NCBI GenBank assembly: GCA_003228395.1
Contig: QIDJ01000188.1
Location: forward strand, 1-10,372
Direction of reading: 5' to 3'
Length of the DNA: 10,372 bases
Source of the DNA: Flammeovirgaceae bacterium
GTDB lineage: Bacteria > Bacteroidota > Bacteroidia > Cytophagales > Cyclobacteriaceae
Shown here: positions 1 to 5,567 of the stretch, piece after piece
Layout: every line of letters starts with the position of its first letter
How positions within the stretch are numbered: the first letter of the stretch is position 1
Made by a program: the position numbers and the translations under genes
Notes under the pieces: generated by a model
Seen by the model: only the letters and a program-made list of their open reading frames with translations
Told to the model about the DNA's origin: nothing
Database searches by the model: none

Positions 1-806
1 TTGGGTTGTAAGGTAAACTCATGTTTAACGCTGATCTCACCTATTTTACAGAAAATCGTTCCGGAAACGTCCCCGCCGGACTTGTTAACCAGGTCAGCCG
101 AAATCGTTAAAGATGCCTCTGCCAGGTTACTGGTATTCAGAAATGGTTTTACAAAAATATTTTTTAGACCAACGGCGCCCGTTTTTATTAATTTTACCTG
201 TCGCCAGATACCCATATTATTATCGGCAGGCCACGGGTTCCAGTCCACCCATCCGATGGTAAGGTCATCATCCTCCGGAGGGATCACCTCCACCGCCAGC
301 ACATTTTCACCAGGTGTTATAATATCTGTAACGGCAAAATCAAACATCCGGAAGGGTTGCTCCACACTGTCGGCCGCGGCTACTAATTGACCATTCAGCC
401 AAATATTTGCCTGGTAGTTAATTCCCTCAAAGACAATATTGTATTGTTCTCCATCTGATATGCCATCAATTGTAAATATCGTGCGATACCACCAGGGTAC
501 CTTAAATTGCTCTTTGGGGATTTTATCAAAATTATCACCCATGTAAATGTCTTCATACACGTCATTATGCACGAGTGCCGCCAGTACGGTGGAAGGAACG
601 TTAGTTTGATACCAGTTATCCGTACTAAATGAGGAAGCAGATATAGCTGCCCCATCCACATCCATGTCAGATGATGATCGGATATACCAGCCCTGTTCCA
701 GGGTGATTGAAGCAGGACTTACTGCGATTTTCTTTTCACATGAAAATAGTAAAAATGCAGTAAGTGCATAAATAATGTAAAAAATGCTTTTTAAAGAAGT
801 CTTCAT
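1..806 (-). CDS. GH2 family glycosidase lipoprotein (exo-beta-D-glucosaminidase/beta-mannosidase-like), N-terminal part
   Basis: Minus-strand frame open from ATG at 806 to the window edge, 268 codons seen; the catalytic barrel lies outside. Residues 1-23 form a lipoprotein signal (hydrophobic stretch ending LLFSC, Cys23 then EKK), so the enzyme is probably anchored in the outer membrane or periplasm. Residues about 35-210 are the GH2 sugar-binding jelly-roll: VPSTVLAALVHNDVYED (70-86), DKIPKEQFKVPWWYRT (94-109), ANIWLNGQ (133-140) and DWNPWPADNNMGIWRQV (188-204). These are typical of exo-beta-D-glucosaminidase and related beta-mannosidase-like GH2 enzymes, and the following immunoglobulin-like domain begins near 211. 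In the family the enzyme removes terminal beta-linked sugars from the non-reducing end; which sugar cannot be decided without the catalytic domain. An in-frame ATG at 824 is possible, but a promoter-like TATTTTAG at 835-842 would leave almost no leader for it, so 806 is preferred. The first 806 bases are explained by this gene; the plus-strand open frame over them is a shadow. Confidence 0.85.
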   Translation of the reverse strand, partial: MKTSLKSIFYIIYALTAFLLFSCEKKIAVSPASITLEQGWYIRSSSDMDVDGAAISASSFSTDNWYQTNVPSTVLAALVHNDVYEDIYMGDNFDKIPKEQFKVPWWYRTIFTIDGISDGEQYNIVFEGINYQANIWLNGQLVAAADSVEQPFRMFDFAVTDIITPGENVLAVEVIPPEDDDLTIGWVDWNPWPADNNMGIWRQVKLIKTGAVGLKNIFVKPFLNTSNLAEASLTISADLVNKSGGDVSGTIFCKIGEISVKHEFTLQP

Positions 807-834
807 AGTCGTAAATTTTAACATATTCCGTACT

Positions 835-842
835 CTAAAATA
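835..842 (-). promoter_or_regulatory. candidate -7 element of the GH2 gene
   Basis: TATTTTAG on the minus strand differs by one base from the Bacteroidota -7 consensus TAnnTTTG. It lies 28 bp upstream of the preferred ATG at 806. No convincing -33 TTTG is seen, so this is a weak call made from position and similarity. Confidence 0.3.
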
Positions 843-915
843 GGTAAGAAATGCGATATTTTTCACATTTGGTTTATCTTGCTATTTGTAATGTTGTTCA
901 TCAAACCCCGGTCCG

Positions 916-2247
916 GTGATTAAACTTAAAACGTACGTAAAAGACCTAAACCATTTCCTTAAAACGGGGATATGGAAATCTGACTTATCCGGGAAGGGTA
1001 TTGTTAAGCGCTCAACATATCAGTCCCTGAAAGTCGGAATTCTTTCGTACAAGCACTTTCAGGAAGATAAGCTGCAACTCCGGGCTTCTGCCCTTACCTT
1101 TTTTACGTTGTTATCCATTGTGCCGGTATTGGCCATGGCATTCGGGCTTGCCAAAGGTTTCGGTCTCGATAAAGAGCTCGAAATTCAGCTCCTGGAAAAA
1201 TTCAGCGGCCAGGAAGAAGTATTGTCACAGAGCCTGGAGTTTGCGCGGGCATTACTCGATACAACCCGGGGCGGGCTGATTGCAGGTATCGGGCTGGTTT
1301 TTCTTTTCTACTCGGTAATGAAACTGCTCACCAACATCGAAGACGCTTTCAATGGTATCTGGTATGTAAAAAAGCAACGGACGATTACCCGGAAAATCAC
1401 GGATTATCTGAGTATCATGCTTATTGGCCCCATACTGATTATTCTGGCGAATAGCTTAACTATTTTTATAACACGGCAAATCGCATCGCTGACTGAAACG
1501 GTTTCCCTTTTGGCTTTATTTAAAAGCATTATATTTCCACTTCTGAGGTTATTGCCGTATCTGGTTGTATGGCTCCTTTTTACGCTGCTATATATGATTA
1601 TGCCGAATACCAATGTACGGTTCAAATCGGCGATGGTTGCAGGAATACTTGCCGGTAGCGCCTTTCAAATTGTGCAATGGGGGCTTCTCTATTTTGGAGT
1701 TAATGTATCCAGATACAATGCCATATACGGTAGTTTTGCCGCCCTGCCCTTGTTTCTTATCTGGCTCCAGTTAAGCTGGCTGATAGTGCTTATCGGAGCT
1801 GAAATATCCTATGCCATACAACATGCAAGCAATTATGAAAGCCCTGATGATGATGATTTCAGCGTGGAAGCCAAAAAGAAATTAGCCTTGTCAATAAGTT
1901 TATTGATAATCAAAAATTTTAAAAATGGGAATTTTCCATTGACAGCAGCACAGATCAACACCCATTTTGAAGCTCCGGACAGGCTGCTGCGTGAACTTTT
2001 AACGGCGCTTACCGCATGCCGTATTTTGTCAGAAACAAAAGCTGCGGATGATACTACTGCCTATCAGCCTGCTCAGGATACGGACAGGTTAGACGTATGC
2101 AGTATCCTCCAATCATACGAAAATATCGGAGTACCTGTTGATGACTTAAAAGCAAATGAATATATCTCTTTGGTTACAACTATTATTGATAAAATGAATT
2201 TTACGTTAGTCAAATCGAAAGAAAATAAATTGCTGAAAGAGATTTAG
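916..2247 (+). CDS. YihY/UPF0761 family inner-membrane protein with C-terminal winged-helix-like domain
   Basis: 443 aa, starting at GTG 916; no in-frame ATG lies just upstream. Residues about 35-305 match the YihY/BrkB-type family: RASALTFFTLLSIVPVLAMA (56-75), EDAFNGIWYV (142-151), YMIMPNTNVRFKSAMVAG (226-243) and a long C-terminal membrane segment YGSFAALPLFLIWLQLSWL (271-289) followed by GAEISYA. About six transmembrane helices are visible (roughly 57-76, 120-138, 163-187, 200-227, 238-260, 274-300). The family is widespread but its molecular function is not settled; the old names ribonuclease BN and virulence factor BrkB should not be taken as function. Residues about 316-400 are soluble and read like a winged-helix domain: LALSISLLIIKNF, then PLTAAQINTHF, LLRELLTALTACRIL and YQPAQDTDRLDVCSIL. 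The last part resembles the wing and following helix of Rrf2-type regulators. The tail would face the cytoplasm if the protein has an even number of helices with the N-terminus inside. Confidence 0.88.
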   Translation: MIKLKTYVKDLNHFLKTGIWKSDLSGKGIVKRSTYQSLKVGILSYKHFQEDKLQLRASALTFFTLLSIVPVLAMAFGLAKGFGLDKELEIQLLEKFSGQEEVLSQSLEFARALLDTTRGGLIAGIGLVFLFYSVMKLLTNIEDAFNGIWYVKKQRTITRKITDYLSIMLIGPILIILANSLTIFITRQIASLTETVSLLALFKSIIFPLLRLLPYLVVWLLFTLLYMIMPNTNVRFKSAMVAGILAGSAFQIVQWGLLYFGVNVSRYNAIYGSFAALPLFLIWLQLSWLIVLIGAEISYAIQHASNYESPDDDDFSVEAKKKLALSISLLIIKNFKNGNFPLTAAQINTHFEAPDRLLRELLTALTACRILSETKAADDTTAYQPAQDTDRLDVCSILQSYENIGVPVDDLKANEYISLVTTIIDKMNFTLVKSKENKLLKEI

Positions 2248-2401
2248 CCTGTTTTTAACTTGCCGGCCGGGTTCCGGACTCAAAGGATATCAATAGCTGA
2301 AACGTTTGTTTTACCAGACAATTCTATAACAAAAAACCTGACTATTTCTAATCCGGTTTAAAACCTGCTGGGCCTCCTTGTTTTAGCTTTGGAAGCCTTT
2401 G
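2248..2401. other. gene-free stretch before the tRNA
   Basis: 154 bases between the YihY-type gene and the tRNA 3' end. I see no ORF with coding character, no promoter of the Bacteroidota type and no clear terminator. A GC-rich self-complementary octamer CCGGCCGG near 2263-2270 is not followed by a T tract. Confidence 0.5.
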
Positions 2402-2474
2402 TGATTCGACTGGGGCTCGAACCCAGGACCCTCTCCTTAAAAGGGAGATGCTCTACCAGCTGAGCTATCGAATC
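2402..2474 (-). tRNA. tRNA-Lys (anticodon UUU)
   Basis: A complete 73-nt cloverleaf on the minus strand. The acceptor stem is GATTCGA pairing with TCGAATC, all seven pairs Watson-Crick, with discriminator A at 2402. The D arm has GCTC/GAGC stems and an AGCTGGTA loop. The anticodon stem TCTCC/GGAGA encloses loop CTTTTAA, placing anticodon TTT at 2439-2441. The T arm is CTGGG/CCCAG with loop TTCGAGC. The genomic sequence after the discriminator is CAA, so the CCA tail is not encoded and must be added by the CCA-adding enzyme. It is a single tRNA gene with no tRNA neighbours in the window, oriented against both flanking protein genes. Confidence 0.97.
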
Positions 2475-2524
2475 TGTTCAAATTAAAGCAGACAAACTTC
2501 TGATATCTGCTTCTAACTATTCTT

Positions 2525-2532
2525 TATATTTG
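2525..2532 (+). promoter_or_regulatory. Bacteroidota-type -7 element
   Basis: TATATTTG, followed by C, matches the TAnnTTTG consensus exactly. It lies 50 bp upstream of the ATG at 2583, which gives a 5' leader of about 45 nt for the TPR/SH3-like gene. A clear -33 TTTG is not seen; a TTCTG stretch at 2498-2502 is near the expected place. Confidence 0.6.
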
Positions 2533-2582
2533 CCCCTTTGAAGACGACTTGCCTTAAAATGGGAATGCAAAGGTAGCAGGAT

Positions 2583-3335
2583 ATGCAAAATATACAAAGC
2601 CGCATATTTAAAATAATAATATTATTCGTTGTGAATTTGTATCCGGTACAAAACTATGCCGGAACACCCGGGTATTCCCGTACACTGGCACAGGCAGATT
2701 CACTTTTTGCTGCTCAAAAATATATGCAATCCTATGAACTCTATGACTCCATACATACGACCGGCAATCTGAGTTCGCCTGCCATGCTGATTAAAATGGC
2801 CTTTATCAAGGAAGGCCTGGGCGATTATGCGATGGCGTTATATCACCTGAATGAATATTATATACGCACGTCAGATGAGATGACGTTGGAAAAAATGGAA
2901 AGTCTGGCAAAAGCCTATGATCTGGTGGGGTACAACTACTCCGATAAGGAATATTTTATAAGTGTTTACCACGAATACTACAATTATCTGATAATTGCGC
3001 TGGTCACCCTCGTCATGATTTTTCTTTCGGGAATCATTTATGGCAAAGTTAAACAGCATGGAAACCAGGCTGGCAACTTTGTGCTTCTGGCCATCATTTC
3101 AGGCTTGCTTCTGGCGGTGATCAATTTCGGCATGGGATTTCAGGAGGGCATTATCACACATCCTGATTCGTATATTATGAGTCAGCCGGCTTCAAGCGCA
3201 GAAGTGATTGACATTGTTGGTAAAGGGCATAAAATAATAATCGACAATGAAAACGATGTCTGGCTCAAAACTACCTGGAATAACCGGGAGGCTTTCATTA
3301 AAAAGAAAAATGTACTGCCGGTTACGGGCTGGTGA
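2583..3335 (+). CDS. TPR / two-TM / SH3-like domain protein (BatE-like architecture), function unknown
   Basis: 250 aa from ATG 2583. Residues 1-27 are a signal peptide (basic start, hydrophobic core IIILFVVNLY, likely cleavage after YAG). Residues about 32-115 hold two to three tetratricopeptide-like helix pairs, for example LAQADSLFAAQKYMQSYELYDSI-type spacing followed by KEGLGDYAMALYHLNEYY. Two membrane helices follow: 134-154 (YLIIALVTLVMIFLSG) and 167-186 (VLLAIISGLLLAVINFGMGF). Residues about 195-248 form a bacterial SH3-like domain (YIMSQPASSAEVIDIV, DVWLKTTWNNREAFIKK, NVLPV). This order of parts is that of Bacteroidota BatE, but the batABCD genes are not here, so the BatE name is not assigned. 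It is likely an envelope protein with its TPR and SH3 parts outside the inner membrane. A promoter-like element lies at 2525-2532; the downstream side is the repeat-rich spacer. Confidence 0.8.
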   Translation: MQNIQSRIFKIIILFVVNLYPVQNYAGTPGYSRTLAQADSLFAAQKYMQSYELYDSIHTTGNLSSPAMLIKMAFIKEGLGDYAMALYHLNEYYIRTSDEMTLEKMESLAKAYDLVGYNYSDKEYFISVYHEYYNYLIIALVTLVMIFLSGIIYGKVKQHGNQAGNFVLLAIISGLLLAVINFGMGFQEGIITHPDSYIMSQPASSAEVIDIVGKGHKIIIDNENDVWLKTTWNNREAFIKKKNVLPVTGW

Positions 3336-3345
3336 ATGTCAGTTC

Positions 3346-3369
3346 GCAGTAGGCAGTAGGCAGTTGGCA
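3346..3369. repeat. 7-bp tandem repeat, GCAGTAG unit
   Basis: Two exact GCAGTAG units (3346-3352, 3353-3359), then GCAGTTG (3360-3366) and a partial GCA, directly after the TPR/SH3-like gene. The period is exactly 7. Confidence 0.8.
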
Positions 3370-3390
3370 AAGTGTCATAACCTAAATAGC

Positions 3391-3411
3391 ATTGACCGTT
3401 GACTAGTTAAC
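3391..3411. repeat. degenerate 7-bp tandem repeat, TTGAC-type unit
   Basis: Three 7-base units, ATTGACC, GTTGACT and AGTTAAC, run head to tail. The array is short and degenerate; it is listed because it keeps the 7-bp period of its neighbours. Confidence 0.5.
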
Positions 3412-3441
3412 CCGTTTTTTCGCCTTGTTTACACCGAAAAA

Positions 3442-3511
3442 AATCGACATTCAATATTCGAAATTCGGCGTTCAATATTCGAAATCCAAAACTCGAAGCT
3501 CGAAGATCAAC
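3442..3511. repeat. 7-bp tandem repeat, consensus ATTCGAA, ten units
   Basis: Read in steps of seven from 3442, the ten units are variants of ATTCGAA, for example ATTCAAT, ATTCGAA, ATTCGGC, ACTCGAA and GCTCGAA, ending with GATCAAC. A 15-bp stretch starting TTCAATATTCG recurs exactly at 3450 and 3471, three units (21 bp) apart. Each full unit centres on the palindrome TTCGAA. No spacer lies between units. Confidence 0.85.
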
Positions 3512-3530
3512 AAATCAGCATATTGAATCC

Positions 3531-3602
3531 ATTCACGTATTCACGTATTCATGCATTCATGCATTCACACATTTACGCATTTACGCATTTACGCATTTAT
3601 CA
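3531..3602. repeat. 8-bp tandem repeat, nine units
   Basis: Nine 8-base units without spacers: ATTCACGT twice, ATTCATGC twice, ATTCACAC once, ATTTACGC three times, then a decayed ATTTATCA. Identical variants are adjacent, as expected if the array grew by duplication of neighbouring units (slippage or unequal exchange). Confidence 0.9.
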
Positions 3603-3670
3603 CCTCCTGTGAAGTAACATTACAACTGTAAATAATCACACCCTATCCCTCACCGGACACTTCTCTTTAT

Positions 3671-3678
3671 TAAATTTG
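3671..3678 (+). promoter_or_regulatory. Bacteroidota-type -7 element of rlmD
   Basis: TAAATTTG, followed by CAGC, matches TAnnTTTG exactly. It ends only 10 bp before the rlmD ATG at 3689, so transcription from it would give a leader of roughly 5-8 nt. No good -33 element is seen. Confidence 0.6.
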
Positions 3679-3688
3679 CAGCCGCAAA

Positions 3689-5086
3689 ATGAGACCTGAA
3701 AACAATATTATCAGAAATATACGTGTGGAGTCGGTGGCAGCCGAAGGGAAATGTATTGGCAAGTATCACGGACAGGTGATTTTTATTTCCGGCGCCGCTC
3801 CCGGCGACCTGGTGGATATACGGATCGTAAGAAAGAAAAAAAATTACCTGGAGGCTGTACCAATCACATTTCATGAGTGGTCTGACAAACGTACCGAACC
3901 ATTCTGCTATCATTTCGGGCAATGCGGAGGATGCAAATGGCAGCACCTGAATTACGAATCACAGCTCGAATTCAAGCAACAACAGGTAATTGACCAGCTT
4001 GAGCGGATCGGGAAAGTACAGATTCCCCGGATCAGCCCGATCATCCCTTCAGACAAAACCCAACTGTATCGTAATAAACTGGAATATACTTTTACCAACC
4101 GCCGCTGGCTTACAAAAGAAGAAATTGAAACCGGCGAAGATATAAACCGTAACGGGCTTGGATTTCATATGCCCGGCCGGTTCGATCGCCTGCTTGATAT
4201 AGACCATTGCTACCTGCTTCCGGAACCTTCGAATGAGTTGAGGTTATTTATCAAGTTTTTTGCGATCAACCACAAGCTCACCTTTTATGATGTACATAGC
4301 TTTTCCGGGTTGCTTCGAAATCTGATCATCCGGGTTGCGGATACCGGCGAAATTATGGTTGTAATCCAATTCGGGGAAAATAATCCGGATAAAATCCGGT
4401 TACTGATGGATGAAGTACATACTTCATTTCCTGAAATCACTTCGCTTAACTATGTAGTAAATACCAGGAAGAACGACAAATTCAATGATCTGGAGGTAAA
4501 AAATTATGCCGGATTACCGTACATTACCGAAGTAATGGATGAATTCCGTTTCCGGATCGGGCCTAAATCATTTTTTCAGACCAATACCGCACAGGCGTTA
4601 AAACTTTACCGGACGACCCGTGAATTTGCCTGCCTGACAGGAAAAGAAGTGGTTTATGACCTCTACTGCGGCGCCGGAACCATTTCAAATTTTATTGCCC
4701 GCAATGCGGCCCGGGTAATAGGGCTGGAACACATTGAAGAAGCGGTACATGACGCAAAGATCAATTCGGAAATAAATAATATTGAAAACACCGAATTTTT
4801 TAGTGGTGATATCAAAGACAACCTGAATACGGAATTTTTTAGCACACACGGCAACCCGGAAGTGATCATTACCGATCCGCCCCGCGCGGGTATGCACAAA
4901 GAGGTGGTAAAAGCGTTGATGTCATCCAAGGCAGATAAGATCGTGTATATAAGCTGCAACCCTGCCACACAGGCAAGGGACATCGAACTGATGGCGGAAT
5001 ATTATAACGTGCTGAAGATTCAACCCGTAGATATGTTTCCGCACACCCAGCACGTGGAAAATGTGGTTTTATTAAATCATAAATAA
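3689..5086 (+). CDS. rlmD: 23S rRNA (uracil-5-)-methyltransferase, RlmD/RumA family
   Basis: 465 aa, a normal length for the family, which uses S-adenosylmethionine to form 5-methyluridine in 23S rRNA. Residues about 8-62 are a TRAM RNA-binding domain. Four cysteines fit the 4Fe-4S ligands: Cys73, Cys79 and Cys82 (CYHFGQCGGC) and Cys174 (DIDHC). SFFQTNTAQA (294-303) carries the conserved Gln. The Rossmann part shows YDLYCGAGTISN (323-334) for SAM binding, TDPPRAGMH (395-403), the catalytic Cys423 in YISCNPATQARD (420-431), and the proposed base Glu457 in HVENVV. All key residues are present, so the gene should be active. In E. coli RlmD makes m5U1939; some bacteria use one enzyme for both U747 and U1939 (RlmCD), so the exact site here is not proved. 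A small conserved gene follows after a 6-bp gap and is probably cotranscribed. Confidence 0.94.
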   Translation: MRPENNIIRNIRVESVAAEGKCIGKYHGQVIFISGAAPGDLVDIRIVRKKKNYLEAVPITFHEWSDKRTEPFCYHFGQCGGCKWQHLNYESQLEFKQQQVIDQLERIGKVQIPRISPIIPSDKTQLYRNKLEYTFTNRRWLTKEEIETGEDINRNGLGFHMPGRFDRLLDIDHCYLLPEPSNELRLFIKFFAINHKLTFYDVHSFSGLLRNLIIRVADTGEIMVVIQFGENNPDKIRLLMDEVHTSFPEITSLNYVVNTRKNDKFNDLEVKNYAGLPYITEVMDEFRFRIGPKSFFQTNTAQALKLYRTTREFACLTGKEVVYDLYCGAGTISNFIARNAARVIGLEHIEEAVHDAKINSEINNIENTEFFSGDIKDNLNTEFFSTHGNPEVIITDPPRAGMHKEVVKALMSSKADKIVYISCNPATQARDIELMAEYYNVLKIQPVDMFPHTQHVENVVLLNHK

Positions 5087-5092
5087 TCAGTC

Positions 5093-5461
5093 ATGCAGAA
5101 CGACCCGGAACTTGACGGTAAATATTTAGGTACCATTTCAAAAGATTTTGTGATTGTATCCGAAACGCTGAAAGAAGCTCCTTACCAGGTACGGAAACAG
5201 GGGTACTCAGATTATCCGATATTTCCTATCTCCAAACAGGAGGTTCCTGTTGGTCAGTTACTGATTGCCAAACAGGAAGCGGCGATCGAATGGAATTATA
5301 ATATTACCTACATAGATGAATTTGTACAGCGTAAGATTGTTGACGAGGACAAACTGGAGGACTTTAAAAAGGTTTATAAAGATCCGGACGAGTTCTGTTG
5401 TCTGTTTGTTATTGACGGCGATTTCACCAATTTCCTGTTTATCCCCTATCCGGAAGATTGA
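5093..5461 (+). CDS. small conserved Bacteroidota protein of unknown function, cotranscribed with rlmD
   Basis: 122 aa from ATG 5093, 6 bp after the rlmD stop codon. There is no signal peptide or membrane segment, so it is cytosolic. The sequence is acidic and has the look of a single alpha/beta domain: a beta-rich first half (KYLGTISKDFVIVSETL, YPIFPISKQEVPVGQLLI), a central EWNYNITYIDEFVQRKIV helix, and an end built around DPDEFCCLFVIDGDFTNFLFIPYPED. I recall close relatives as unnamed proteins throughout Bacteroidota, but know no assigned function. No catalytic motif is obvious. Its place behind rlmD suggests, but does not show, a role near rRNA modification or translation. It ends 20 bp before the 10-bp repeat array. 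Confidence 0.8.
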   Translation: MQNDPELDGKYLGTISKDFVIVSETLKEAPYQVRKQGYSDYPIFPISKQEVPVGQLLIAKQEAAIEWNYNITYIDEFVQRKIVDEDKLEDFKKVYKDPDEFCCLFVIDGDFTNFLFIPYPED

Positions 5462-5480
5462 TTCATTCGGATAATACCAA

Positions 5481-5540
5481 TCGGATATTTATGGATATAT
5501 ATGGATATTTATGGATAAATACGGATATATACGGATATAT
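5481..5540. repeat. 10-bp tandem repeat, GGATAtatat-type unit, six copies
   Basis: Six units in exact 10-base register, each with GGATA at its third to seventh bases: TCGGATATTT, then ATGGATATAT, ATGGATATTT, ATGGATAAAT, and ACGGATATAT twice. It is followed by a T tract (5541-5546). It occupies most of the 106-bp spacer between the convergent genes for the small unknown protein and thiL. Confidence 0.9.
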
Positions 5541-5567
5541 TTTTTTCTCTATCACCCGACCGGATGA

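Larger units (their letters stand above)
3336..3688. other. 353-bp gene-free spacer filled with short-unit tandem repeats
   Basis: No credible ORF or RNA gene is seen. From 3346 to 3602 the spacer is a patchwork of short tandem arrays listed separately: 7-bp units at 3346-3369, 3391-3411 and 3442-3511, and 8-bp units at 3531-3602. The last 86 bases before rlmD are ordinary sequence ending in a promoter-like element. The preceding gene ends just 10 bp before the first array. Confidence 0.8.

Noticed and set aside
1..390. Plus-strand open frame of 129 codons at the left edge
   Set aside because: It lies opposite the GH2 gene, whose minus-strand frame carries clear family motifs throughout; the plus-strand protein resembles nothing.
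2371..2397. Imperfect hairpin GGCCTCC / GGAAGCC as a tRNA-Lys terminator
   Set aside because: It has a mismatch, a 13-base loop and no T tract downstream on the minus strand.
2486..2512. Inverted repeat AAGCAGA / TCTGCTT upstream of the TPR/SH3-like gene
   Set aside because: Seven-base arms with a 13-base loop are expected several times by chance in 10 kb, and no second line of evidence supports an operator.
3415..3442. Hairpin TTTTTTCG / CGAAAAAA as a terminator of the upstream gene
   Set aside because: The stem has just two GC pairs and no T tract follows it on the plus strand.
3442..3602. Possible CRISPR array
   Set aside because: Units are 7 or 8 bp and directly abutted; there are no spacers of 25-45 bp, no repeat of CRISPR length and no cas gene.
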